Origin: Sideroxydans sp.
GTDB taxonomy: Bacteria > Pseudomonadota > Gammaproteobacteria > Burkholderiales > Gallionellaceae
Direction: 5' to 3'
DNA: 40,301 nucleotides
NCBI GenBank assembly: GCA_013140695.1
Contig: JABFSI010000068.1
Location: 1-40,301, forward strand
The position numbers and the translations under genes were made by a program. Every line of letters starts with the position of its first letter. The stretch's first letter is position 1. Under the pieces are notes generated by a model, which saw nothing but the letters and a program-made list of their open reading frames with translations, made no database searches and was not told the DNA's origin. Shown in pieces: positions 8,638 through 17,286 of this stretch.

Positions 8638-9918
8638 ATGAAAAACTATTTAAGACTGATGACCTTGGTGTGCGGTGTGTGGCTATCCAGCAGCCATGCA
8701 GAGGTGTTGCCTCTGCAAAACAGCACCGCCCTCACCCAACCCACCGTGAATTTGACTGGCACGATTTCGCTCGGTAGCAACGTGGAAGGTTTGCTTCGTT
8801 ACGCGCGCGAGCACAACCCCAACCTTGCCGCCGCGCGCTTTGATGTTGCGGCTGCTACCCAACGTGCCGAGCCTTCTGCCGCTTTACCCGACCCCGTGTT
8901 GCGTATTGAGCCGATGGATGTGACTCGGAATGGAGGCACACGTTTTCTGGTGATGCAGAGTGTGCCGTGGATGGGTAAACGTGGATTACAACGCGAAGTG
9001 TCCGAGGCCAAGGTGGCGCAAGCCGATGGGCAGATGGCCGCGACTTGGACTGAGCTGGCGAGCCGCATCAAGCAAACCTATGCGATGTATCACTACACCG
9101 CCGCGAACGAACGCCTGACGCAGCAGACATTGGACTTGTTGGACAACATGGAGCAGATCGTCCAAACCCGTTATGCCAATGGATTAGCGACCCAGCAAGA
9201 CGTGATCCAAGTGCAAGTGGAAAAGACTTTGTTACGTGGCGAGCTCATTGCCTTGCAGAACGAACATCACCACAACCATGCACGGCTCAACGCACTGCTA
9301 TCGCGCCCAACGAGTGCGCCACTCGCCGAGCCAGAACAACTACGCAACATGCCCTCGCCCGCTTCCCTCGATGAAGCGGCCTTGCTGGAACAACTGCTCA
9401 TGCGGAACCCGCAACTGCGCATCGCCGAGGCGGATATTCAAACAGCAGAAAAGAGCCGTGAGTTGAGCTATGCCAAGCGTTACCCCGATTTCATTTTGGG
9501 TATCGCCCCCACCCAAAGCGGTAGCGCAATCAAACAGTGGGACTTGATGTTGGAGTTGAACATCCCTTTGCAACAATCCTCACGCCACGCACAGGAAGGC
9601 GAGACAGAAGCGATGTTGTCTGCCTCGACTGCACGCAAACAAGCGCTACTCGACCAGATGCAATCGGAACTCTCTGAAGCATTGTCGGCATTGGAATCGG
9701 CACGCCGCACGGAATCACTCATTGCCACGCGCCTGTTACCACAAGCAGAGATGACCTATCAGTCTGCATTGGCTGGATACGAAACGGGCAAAGTATCTTT
9801 CAGCATGCTCATCGAAGCGCAGAAACAAATCCTCAAAGCCAAGCAGCAACACCTGCAAGCACAGACCGACATGCAACTGCGTCTGGCTGACATCGAGAAG
9901 TCTTTAGGAGAAGAATGA
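8638..9918 (+). CDS. cusC: TolC/CusC-like outer-membrane factor of copper/silver efflux
   Basis: A 426-aa outer-membrane efflux protein. A signal peptide (MKNYLRLMTLVCGVW..SSHA) is followed by two repeats of the OEP family, with the long amphipathic helices that build the periplasmic tunnel, for example YAREHNPNLAAARFDVAAAT near residue 55 and the second-repeat segment LLMRNPQLRIAEADIQTA near 255. The ATG at 8638 has AGGA 8 nt upstream; the in-frame ATG at 8629 is next to that site, so it is less likely. The stop codon overlaps the start of the adaptor gene (ATGA), so it is in one operon with the CusB and CusA homologues. There is no lipobox cysteine, unlike E. coli CusC. The cus name rests on the neighbours. 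Confidence 0.9.
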   Translation: MKNYLRLMTLVCGVWLSSSHAEVLPLQNSTALTQPTVNLTGTISLGSNVEGLLRYAREHNPNLAAARFDVAAATQRAEPSAALPDPVLRIEPMDVTRNGGTRFLVMQSVPWMGKRGLQREVSEAKVAQADGQMAATWTELASRIKQTYAMYHYTAANERLTQQTLDLLDNMEQIVQTRYANGLATQQDVIQVQVEKTLLRGELIALQNEHHHNHARLNALLSRPTSAPLAEPEQLRNMPSPASLDEAALLEQLLMRNPQLRIAEADIQTAEKSRELSYAKRYPDFILGIAPTQSGSAIKQWDLMLELNIPLQQSSRHAQEGETEAMLSASTARKQALLDQMQSELSEALSALESARRTESLIATRLLPQAEMTYQSALAGYETGKVSFSMLIEAQKQILKAKQQHLQAQTDMQLRLADIEKSLGEE

Positions 9919-11426
9919 TGAACACCTCAACCAAATATATTCCCGTCGCCCTGTTGTTGCTGGTTGTCGCCGCCACTGCTTATTGGTTTGGCACGCAACA
10001 CAGCAGCAATGTACAGACCGCAACCAGCAAAACTGGTGAACGCAAGGTGCTGTACTACCGCAACCCGATGGGCTTGGCGGACACCTCACCCGTACCCAAG
10101 AAAGATTCGATGGGGATGGATTACGTCGCCGTGTATGAAGGCGAGGAACAATCCACCGCCTCCCTCAACATCAGCATCGACAAGGTGCAGAAGCTGGGCG
10201 TGAAGAGCGAAGCGACAGCGTTACGTGAACTGAACGGCAGTTTGCGCGTGACCGGACGTATCGAGATCGACGAGCGCCGCACCTACACCATCGCACCGAA
10301 ATTCGAAGGTTGGGTGGAGCGCCTGCATGTGAACACCACAGGTCAACTTGTTGCAAAAGGACAGGCGCTGTTCGATGTGTACAGCCCGGAACTGGTGTCT
10401 GCACAGCACGAACAGACGCTCGCCGCACAAGGCTTGGTCGCCATGAAAGACGCGGATGAGGAATCCAAGAAAAGCATGCAACGTTTGGCCGATGCTACCG
10501 CCACACGCCTGAAATATTGGGATGTGAGCGGTGCCAAGCTGAACGGCAACCGCATCACCTACCACGCTAAAGAATCCGGCATCGTGCTGGAGAAGAAAGC
10601 CGTGCAAGGCATGCGCTTCATGCCGGGTGAGGTGTTGTATCAGATCGCCGATCTCTCCTCCGTTTGGGTCGTTGCCGAAGTGCCAGAACAGGACATCGCG
10701 CAACTCCAACTCGGCAGCACGGCGCAGATCAAAGTCGACGCCTATCCTGAACGAATGTTCGACGGCAAAGTCGATTTCATCTACCCCACCTTGAACAGCG
10801 CGACGCGCACAGTGCAAGTGCGCATGCAGGTCGCCAATCCACAGACATTGCTCAAACCAGCCATGTTCGCCAATGCAACGATAGCGGTGGGCAAAGGTAA
10901 CAAGGTGCTGGCTGTGCCAACTTCGGCAGTGATCGACAGCGGCACAAGGCAAGTCGTGCTGGTGAGTCTAGCTGAAGGGCGTTTCGAACCACGCACAGTC
11001 TCGCTGGGCAATCGCTCAAATGACTACGTCGAAGTGTTGAACGGTATCGCGGAAGGTGAACAGGTCGTCACCTCCGCCAACTTCTTGATTGATTCGGAGA
11101 GCAACCTCAAAGCCGCACTAGGGAGCATGAGTGAAGCCCCCACCAAGCTGCAGCCCACGCAAAAAACAGTGGGGCATCAGGCCCACGGTGTACTCGAAGC
11201 GATCAATGACGATGGCTCAGTAAGCATCACGCACCAGCCCATCAAGTCATTAGGCTGGCCGGGAATGACGATGGATTTCGCCTTGGCAAACACGGCTTTG
11301 GTGAGCGGTATCAAACCGGGCAGCAAGATAGATTTCGAGATCGTCGAACGTGGCAAAGATGAATGGGTGATTACCAAACTGAGTAGCACCACACAGGAGG
11401 CTAGCCATGCTCAACACCATCATTGA
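9915..11426 (+). CDS. cusB: CusB-like periplasmic adaptor with C-terminal CusF domain
   Basis: A 503-aa membrane-fusion protein of an RND pump. There is one N-terminal anchor (residues 9-25), then a heavy-metal-binding domain (about 45-74, VLYYRNPMG..DSMGMDYV), then the hairpin, lipoyl-like and beta-barrel domains typical of CusB. From about residue 424 a CusF-like domain is fused on: H440, W448, M451 and M453 have exactly the spacing (8, 3, 2) of the Cu(I)/Ag(I) ligands H36, W44, M47 and M49 of E. coli CusF. The protein ends in a His-rich tail (HAQHHH). In E. coli CusF is a separate chaperone that hands metal to CusB, so here chaperone and adaptor are one chain. The gene overlaps cusC by 4 nt and cusA by 20 nt. 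Confidence 0.94.
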   Translation: MMNTSTKYIPVALLLLVVAATAYWFGTQHSSNVQTATSKTGERKVLYYRNPMGLADTSPVPKKDSMGMDYVAVYEGEEQSTASLNISIDKVQKLGVKSEATALRELNGSLRVTGRIEIDERRTYTIAPKFEGWVERLHVNTTGQLVAKGQALFDVYSPELVSAQHEQTLAAQGLVAMKDADEESKKSMQRLADATATRLKYWDVSGAKLNGNRITYHAKESGIVLEKKAVQGMRFMPGEVLYQIADLSSVWVVAEVPEQDIAQLQLGSTAQIKVDAYPERMFDGKVDFIYPTLNSATRTVQVRMQVANPQTLLKPAMFANATIAVGKGNKVLAVPTSAVIDSGTRQVVLVSLAEGRFEPRTVSLGNRSNDYVEVLNGIAEGEQVVTSANFLIDSESNLKAALGSMSEAPTKLQPTQKTVGHQAHGVLEAINDDGSVSITHQPIKSLGWPGMTMDFALANTALVSGIKPGSKIDFEIVERGKDEWVITKLSSTTQEASHAQHHH

Positions 11427-14400
11427 TTGGTCGGCGCGCAACCGCTTTCTGGTTCTGCTCGCCACGCTGTTCATCACACTGGCGGGTATCTATTCACTGG
11501 TAAAAACCCCGCTGGATGCGCTGCCCGACCTGTCCGATGTGCAAGTCATCGTCTATACGGAATACTCGGGGCAGGCACCGCAGGTCGTGGAAGACCAAGT
11601 CACCTACCCGCTCACCACGGCAATGTTGTCTGTGCCGAAGTCCAAGGTGGTGCGCGGCTTCTCGTTCTTCGGTGCGTCGTTCGTGTATGTCATTTTTGAA
11701 GACGGCACGGACATCTACTGGGCGCGTTCACGCGTGTTGGAATATCTCAACAGCATCGCGGGGCGCATGCCTAAAGGCGTCACGCCGCAGCTGGGGCCGG
11801 ATGCCAGCAGCGTGGGATGGGTATATCAATACGCGGTATTGCCTGTCCTGAGCTCCGTCGAAGGGAGCGAGAAGCACAACCTCGCGCAACTGCGCACCAT
11901 GCAGGATTGGTACCTGCGTTACCAACTGACCAAGGCACACGGCGTAGCCGAGGTCGCCAGCATCGGCGGCTTTGTGCAGCAATACCAAGTGACGGTTGAT
12001 CCGGTGAAGTTGCGCGCCTACGGCATCCCCTTGAGTAAAGTCACCCAAGTGATCCGCGATGGAAACCGTGATGTGGGCGGGCGCGTGGTGGAGATGGCAG
12101 AGACCGAGTACATGGTACGCAGCCGTGGCTATCTGCATGGCATCAGCGACATCGAGAATCTGGTGGTGAAGGCTGAACGCGGCACGCCCGTTTTGTTGCG
12201 TGATGTGGCGCGTGTTGAATTGGGGCCCGATGAGCGACGCGGCATTGCCGAACTTAACGGCGAAGGCGAAGTGGTGTCCGGCATCGTGATGGCACGCTAC
12301 GGACAGAACGCGCTGGATGTCATCGAAAATATCAAAGCCAAGATCGCCGAGATCACACCGGGATTGCCCGAAGGTGTGAGTATTCAAGCGGTGTACGACC
12401 GCTCGGAATTGATTCAGCGCGCCATCGCCACCCTAAAGAAGACGTTGCTCGAAGAAGGCGTCATCGTGGCGTTGGTGTGCATGGTGTTTTTGATGCACGC
12501 ACGCAGCGCACTGGTCGCCATCGTGATGTTGCCCATCGGTGTGCTGATCGCCTTCATCGCCATGCGCTTTTTGAATCTGAACTCGAACATCATGAGCTTG
12601 GGCGGGATTGCGATTGCCATCGGCGCGATGGTGGATGCGGCGATCGTGATGATAGAGAACGCGCATAAACATCTGGAGCGTATGTCAGGGGATGAATCAC
12701 GCTTTGATGCCATCTTGACTGCGTGTAAAGAAGTCGGCCCTTCCCTCTTCTTCTCGCTGCTCATCATCACTGTGTCGTTCCTACCGGTGTTCACGCTGGA
12801 AGCGCAGGAAGGAAGATTGTTCGCACCACTCGCCTTCACCAAGACCTTCGCCATGGCGGGCGCGGCATTGCTCTCCGTTACGCTGGTACCGGTGTTGATG
12901 CTGTTGTTCATCAAAGGCGAGATCAAACCTGAATCGGAGAATCCGCTGAACCGCTGGATGATCGCCGCTTACCGCCCGCTCATCGCCTGGGTGCTGCAAC
13001 GCAAGAAAGCCACGATGGGCATCGCTCTGGGTGCGATGTTGTTGTCCGCCTATCCCGCGCTGAAGCTGGGTAGCGAATTCATGCCGACACTGAACGAAGG
13101 GACGCTGTTCTACATGCCCACCGCATTGCCCGGCATGTCGGTGACCAAAGCCGCCGAGTTGTTGCAGACGCAGAACAAGATCATCAAGAGTTTCCCCGAG
13201 GTTGAGTCGGTGTATGGCAAGGCAGGACGTGCGCAGAGCGCGACCGACCCCGCACCGCTGGAGATGTTCGAGACAGTCATCAACCTCAAGCCGCAAGAGG
13301 AATGGCGCGACGGCATGGACACTGACAAGCTCATCGCCGAGATGGACAAGGCGCTGCAATTCCCCGGCGTAGCGAACTCTTGGACGATGCCCATCAAGGC
13401 ACGTATCGACATGCTTTCAACAGGTATCCGCACGCCCATCGGTATCAAAGTGTTCGGCAAGGATTTGAACGAGATGGAACGCCTTGCCAAACAAATCGAG
13501 GCCATCGTAAAGAAAGTGCCGGGTACGTCGAGTGCCTATGCAGAACGCATCACTGGCGGTTTCTATCTCAACATCGAACCGGATAGGTTGGCATTGGCGC
13601 GCTACGGTTTAACGATGGGGGAAGTACAAGATGTCATCGCCACTGCATTGGGGGGCGAGAACGTGACCACCACGGTGGAGGGCTTGGAACGCTTCGGAGT
13701 GAACGTGCGTTATCCGCGCGATTCGCGCAGCACACCAGAGCAGATCGCCCGCGAAGTGTTGGTTTCCACGCCTGACGGCGCGATGATCCCGCTGGGGCAG
13801 CTCGCCAAGGTGAGTCTCAGTAAAGGTGCGCCCTCGATACGCACCGAAAACGCTCTGCTCTCTGCCTATATCTACGTGGACATCCGCGAACGCGACATTG
13901 GCTCCTATGTGGACGAAGCGCGCAAGGCCGTGGCGGCAGAAGTGAAATTTCCGCCCGGCTATTACGCGACGTGGAGCGGCCAGTTCGAGTACATGGAACG
14001 TGCGACTGCGAAGATGAAGATCGTGATCCCTATCACGCTGCTCGTCATCTTCCTGCTGTTGTATCTCAACTTCAAGCGCGTCACCGAATCGCTGGTGGTG
14101 ATGCTGTCTGTACCGTTCGCGCTGGTGGGTGGCGTGTGGCTGCTGTGGTTGATGGATTACAACTTGAGCGTCGCGGTGGCTGTTGGCTTTATCGCGCTGG
14201 CGGGTGTGGCGGCAGAGACGGGGGTGGTGATGCTGATCTATCTGGAGAAGGCTTGGCAGGATGTGCTAACTCGCTGTCGTAACGAAGGGCACCGTCCAAA
14301 CGCTGTCGATTTACATCAAGCCATCATGCACGGCGCAGTGGAACGTGTTCGCCCCAAGATGATGACGGTGGTGGCCATCATGGCAGGCTTGTTGCCTATC

Positions 14401-14541
14401 TTGTGGAGCTCGGGTACTGGATCTGAAGTGATGCGCCGCATCGCCGCACCGATGGTGGGAGGAATGTTGTCTTCGGCGGTGCTGACGCTGTTGGTGATCC
14501 CAGTGATCTATGCTTTGATCAAAGCAAGGGAGACAAGATAA
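11407..14541 (+). CDS. cusA: CusA-type Cu(I)/Ag(I) RND efflux pump
   Basis: A 1044-aa heavy-metal-efflux RND transporter with 12 transmembrane helices and two large periplasmic loops. The TM4 segment IAIAIGAMVDAAIVMIEN is of the monovalent-metal (Cus/Sil) kind rather than the DFG..DGA form of CzcA. The three methionines that bind Cu(I)/Ag(I) in E. coli CusA (573, 623, 672) are all present as M570, M620 and M669, with identical spacing and local contexts (YMPTALPG, LEMFET, RIDML). It drives proton-coupled export from the periplasm through the cusB and cusC products. The ATG at 11407 has AGGAGG 6 nt upstream, within the end of cusB, indicating translational coupling. A 25-bp gap separates it from the convergent diheme cytochrome. 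Confidence 0.96.
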   Translation: MLNTIIDWSARNRFLVLLATLFITLAGIYSLVKTPLDALPDLSDVQVIVYTEYSGQAPQVVEDQVTYPLTTAMLSVPKSKVVRGFSFFGASFVYVIFEDGTDIYWARSRVLEYLNSIAGRMPKGVTPQLGPDASSVGWVYQYAVLPVLSSVEGSEKHNLAQLRTMQDWYLRYQLTKAHGVAEVASIGGFVQQYQVTVDPVKLRAYGIPLSKVTQVIRDGNRDVGGRVVEMAETEYMVRSRGYLHGISDIENLVVKAERGTPVLLRDVARVELGPDERRGIAELNGEGEVVSGIVMARYGQNALDVIENIKAKIAEITPGLPEGVSIQAVYDRSELIQRAIATLKKTLLEEGVIVALVCMVFLMHARSALVAIVMLPIGVLIAFIAMRFLNLNSNIMSLGGIAIAIGAMVDAAIVMIENAHKHLERMSGDESRFDAILTACKEVGPSLFFSLLIITVSFLPVFTLEAQEGRLFAPLAFTKTFAMAGAALLSVTLVPVLMLLFIKGEIKPESENPLNRWMIAAYRPLIAWVLQRKKATMGIALGAMLLSAYPALKLGSEFMPTLNEGTLFYMPTALPGMSVTKAAELLQTQNKIIKSFPEVESVYGKAGRAQSATDPAPLEMFETVINLKPQEEWRDGMDTDKLIAEMDKALQFPGVANSWTMPIKARIDMLSTGIRTPIGIKVFGKDLNEMERLAKQIEAIVKKVPGTSSAYAERITGGFYLNIEPDRLALARYGLTMGEVQDVIATALGGENVTTTVEGLERFGVNVRYPRDSRSTPEQIAREVLVSTPDGAMIPLGQLAKVSLSKGAPSIRTENALLSAYIYVDIRERDIGSYVDEARKAVAAEVKFPPGYYATWSGQFEYMERATAKMKIVIPITLLVIFLLLYLNFKRVTESLVVMLSVPFALVGGVWLLWLMDYNLSVAVAVGFIALAGVAAETGVVMLIYLEKAWQDVLTRCRNEGHRPNAVDLHQAIMHGAVERVRPKMMTVVAIMAGLLPILWSSGTGSEVMRRIAAPMVGGMLSSAVLTLLVIPVIYALIKARETR

Positions 14542-14566
14542 GACAGGCTACCGATGTGTAAATCGC

Positions 14567-15070
14567 TCACTTGGGAATGCGGATGTTGTCTTCATCGAAA
14601 TCCCCATTCTCCGCACCTTTGTGGCACGCCACACAATTTGCTGGGCTTTTCACCTTGGGATTCATCCAAGTGCGCTTTGAGACTTCGTCGTGTTCGTGCA
14701 CGAACCAATTGGTCTGGGTGATGCGCAGCAGCGGCTTTCTAGATGAGGTGTTGCGCTCTTCGCCGGCGTTCTCTTCTAGGAATGCGCTGACCTCTTTCGA
14801 CTCAGAACTAGTCAAACTGGCATCCGTCCCGAAGTGTTTATCCAATCCAGACATCACTGCGCGCCATGATTTTGCAGGTAATAAGCTCGGTGGGTAGGCT
14901 AGGTGACACGCGCTACATTCGGTCTGCCAAGTCGTATTGACCACCACAGGCATGCTGCCACCTTCTTCTTCGTCCTCATCATCATCTTCAGCATGGGTAG
15001 CCGACATCAAACCAGCCAACAAAAAAACGGCGACAAACATGCGCAACAAATTTCGATAGTCCAACGACAT
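14567..15070 (-). CDS. Periplasmic diheme cytochrome c (DHC family), copy 1
   Basis: A 167-aa secreted protein with a signal peptide (residues 1-27, ending THA) and two haem-binding motifs, CSACH (52-56) and CVACH (146-150). The layout ECSACHLAYPPSLLPAKSW and the tail FDEDNIRIPK are those of dihaem cytochrome c (DHC, PF09626), the partner of SHP in Rhodobacter. It is a paralogue of the gene at 25467-26027. A very acidic stretch (residues 28-37, EDDDEDEEEG) follows the signal peptide and is absent from the other copy. The ATG has GGGGAGG 5 nt upstream. It stands alone, convergent to cusA and with 127 bp between it and the end of radA. It probably shuttles electrons in the periplasm; its partner is not evident here. 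Confidence 0.9.
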   Translation of the reverse strand: MSLDYRNLLRMFVAVFLLAGLMSATHAEDDDEDEEEGGSMPVVVNTTWQTECSACHLAYPPSLLPAKSWRAVMSGLDKHFGTDASLTSSESKEVSAFLEENAGEERNTSSRKPLLRITQTNWFVHEHDEVSKRTWMNPKVKSPANCVACHKGAENGDFDEDNIRIPK

Positions 15071-15197
15071 AAATCCTCCCCAGTGTTCACAGCGAATTCA
15101 CTATTGAATGTCGCAATCTCTTTCTACGACGCTGTCTGGGGCAAGCGCGCGTTATAAAAGTTCAAAGCGCGGTGACACAATAAATTTTCACGCAGTG

Positions 15198-16559
15198 TCA
15201 ACGCATTTTCTCTACCGCTTCATCCACCCTATCCACCGCGATGATGGTCATGCCGTCTATCTTATGTTTAGGCGCGTTGGCTTTGGGGATGATGGCGTGA
15301 GTGAAACCTAGTTTCGCTGCTTCTTTCAAGCGCTCCTGCCCGCGTTGCACCGGACGCACCTCACCCGCCAGCCCCACCTCGCCGAACACCACCATCTTTT
15401 CCGGCAAGGGTTTGCTGCGCAATGACGACACGATCGCAAGCAACACGGCCAAGTCGGCCCCCGGCTCGGTGATCTTCACCCCGCCCACGGCGTTGATGAA
15501 CACATCCTGATCGAAACAGGCGATGCCCGCATGACGGTGCAACACAGCCAGCAACATCGCCAAGCGGTTCTGTTCCAAACCCAGTGATAGGCGACGCGGT
15601 GTGGGAGCATGCGATGCATCCAACAGTGCTTGTATCTCGACCAGTAAAGGACGCGTACCTTCTTGCGTGACCATGACGCAAGAGCCAGCCACCTGCGTAC
15701 CGTGCTGCGACAAGAACAGCGCGGATGGATTGCTCACTTCGCGCAGACCTTTTTCGGTCATAGCGAACACGCCCAATTCGTTCACCGCGCCGAAGCGGTT
15801 CTTGAACGCACGGATGAGACGGAAGCTGGAGTGGGTATCACCTTCGAAATACAACACGGTATCGACGATGTGTTCCAACACACGTGGCCCGGCCAACGCC
15901 CCTTCTTTGGTGACATGACCGACGAGGATGATGGTGACACCGTTACTCTTCGCGAGCCGCGTGAGTTGCGCCGCACATTCGCGCACCTGCGCCACCGAGC
16001 CGGGGGCCGAAGTCAGCTGTTCTGAATACACGGTCTGAATAGAATCGATGACCACCACATCGGGCTTCTCATTAGCGATGGTGGCTTGGATCTTCTCTAA
16101 CTGAATCTCGGGCAACAGATTGACCGAACGCGCATCCAGCGAAAGACGTTTGGCACGCAAGGCGATCTGTTGCGCTGATTCCTCGCCGCTGACGTAGAGG
16201 ACTTTTTGCGATTGCGATAGGTGCGCCAAGGCTTGCAGCAACAAGGTGGATTTGCCGATACCGGGGTCGCCGCCGATGAGTACCACGCCGCCCTCTACCA
16301 AGCCTCCGCCCAACACACGATCGAACTCGGAGATACCCGTTGGCGTGCGCGACACTTCGCTCGCTTCCACCTCGGCCAGTTGCTGCAACTTGCCCGATGC
16401 CGCCAAGGCGCTGAAGCGGTTCTTACCAGATGCGGGCAACGCTTCCGCCACCGATTCCACCAACGTGTTCCACGCATCACAATGCGGGCACTGGCCTTGC
16501 CATTTGGGCGATTGCCCTCCGCACTCGGTACAGGAATAGATCGTTTTTGCTTTTGCCAT
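15198..16559 (-). CDS. radA: DNA repair protein RadA (Sms)
   Basis: A 453-aa protein of the usual RadA length. It begins with a four-cysteine zinc finger (C10, C13, C24, C27; YSCTECGGQSPKWQGQCPHC), then a RecA-like ATPase core with Walker A GGDPGIGKST (96-105), the RadA-specific KNRFG motif near 255, and a C-terminal Lon-like domain (FINAVGGVKITEPGADLA). RadA is a DnaB-like helicase that promotes branch migration in recombination and repair. Its start is 2 bp after the stop of the nucleotidyltransferase-like gene. I see only a weak ribosome-binding site (AAGAA), so it may depend on translation of that gene. Confidence 0.97.
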   Translation of the reverse strand: MAKAKTIYSCTECGGQSPKWQGQCPHCDAWNTLVESVAEALPASGKNRFSALAASGKLQQLAEVEASEVSRTPTGISEFDRVLGGGLVEGGVVLIGGDPGIGKSTLLLQALAHLSQSQKVLYVSGEESAQQIALRAKRLSLDARSVNLLPEIQLEKIQATIANEKPDVVVIDSIQTVYSEQLTSAPGSVAQVRECAAQLTRLAKSNGVTIILVGHVTKEGALAGPRVLEHIVDTVLYFEGDTHSSFRLIRAFKNRFGAVNELGVFAMTEKGLREVSNPSALFLSQHGTQVAGSCVMVTQEGTRPLLVEIQALLDASHAPTPRRLSLGLEQNRLAMLLAVLHRHAGIACFDQDVFINAVGGVKITEPGADLAVLLAIVSSLRSKPLPEKMVVFGEVGLAGEVRPVQRGQERLKEAAKLGFTHAIIPKANAPKHKIDGMTIIAVDRVDEAVEKMR

Positions 16560-16561
16560 GC

Positions 16562-17020
16562 TTAAGGATTCTTTATCTTTAACAAGAACAGGCGATCAAT
16601 CGCATCTTTCTCGCGGTGACTCGTCTTGGTTTTTAACAGGCCATCAATATCAAGTGTCGGTATCGTCACACCATCGATCTCGATCTTGCGGATATAGGGT
16701 TTCAATGTTTCGTATGTCTCGCCATTCGCAGAAAAAAGAATGTCGATCACAAGTTCGTCCGCAACCCGAATGTTTTGTATCTCATCCGCATTGGCTTCTT
16801 TTGAAAACCACCAAGATTGAAGTTCTTTCGATGACTCAAGGAATTCCAGACTGCGGATCAGTCTTGCACCATTCTCAGCATCAAACGGAACAACCAAGTC
16901 GACATCCTCGGTCGCTCGGTTCAATCCATGCAGACGGACCGCCTGCCCACCTACCAAGATGTAATTCACGCCATTCGTTTGTAATGCTTGCAGCAGGCTA
17001 TGCAGATCTGGCGTGTTCAT
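16562..17020 (-). CDS. Nucleotidyltransferase-superfamily protein (MNT/DUF6036-like)
   Basis: A 152-aa protein with the minimal nucleotidyltransferase signature: GG at residues 24-25 followed by the acidic pair D39-x-D41 in RATEDVDLVV. The block VGGQAVRLHGLNRATEDVDLV is close to that of many small proteins annotated as nucleotidyltransferase-like, AbiEii-like or DUF6036. Some relatives in this fold are toxins or antitoxins that add nucleotides to proteins or tRNA; others are uncharacterised. The ATG at 17020 lies inside the preceding small gene (23-nt overlap), with AGGGAG 9-10 nt ahead. It sits 2 bp before radA. Fold and family are well supported; the substrate and any toxin-antitoxin role are inference. 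Confidence 0.8.
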   Translation of the reverse strand: MNTPDLHSLLQALQTNGVNYILVGGQAVRLHGLNRATEDVDLVVPFDAENGARLIRSLEFLESSKELQSWWFSKEANADEIQNIRVADELVIDILFSANGETYETLKPYIRKIEIDGVTIPTLDIDGLLKTKTSHREKDAIDRLFLLKIKNP

Positions 17021-17219
17021 TCACCCACTCCCTGATCTTGTTTGCACGTTCTTCATCCATTGCATCAAACATGGATCGCGCACCACGAAACACCCCTTTT
17101 GGTTGAAAGTCGGGGATCGCCAGCGAGCGACATTGTGCATCCAGACGCGCACCACGAAGCAATGCCTCCTCAGGCGAGGACGAGATCGGATTCCAGTCTT
17201 TATTTCCAACGATGCGCAT
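16998..17219 (-). CDS. Small unknown protein paired with the nucleotidyltransferase-like gene
   Basis: A 73-aa soluble protein (MRIVGNKDWNPISSSPEE...) with no recognised domain. The frame is open up to 17369, but the ATG at 17219 has a perfect GGAGG 5 nt upstream; the longer versions lack a site and would run into the divergent flavoprotein gene. It contains conserved-looking patches, SPEEALLRGARLD and KGVFRGARSMFDAMDEERA, and a charged helical C-terminus. The 23-nt overlap with the next gene indicates translational coupling. Two short overlapping genes, one with a nucleotidyltransferase fold, resemble a toxin-antitoxin or MNT/HEPN-like pair. However, it lacks the Rx4-6H motif of HEPN toxins, so I leave its function open. 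Confidence 0.72.
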   Translation of the reverse strand: MRIVGNKDWNPISSSPEEALLRGARLDAQCRSLAIPDFQPKGVFRGARSMFDAMDEERANKIREWVNEHARSA

Positions 17220-17286
17220 ATGAACCTCCGCCCAGATTGTACCTTGCGCAAGGATAACTCGGACATCATCGGTTAGAATAGTAAGC

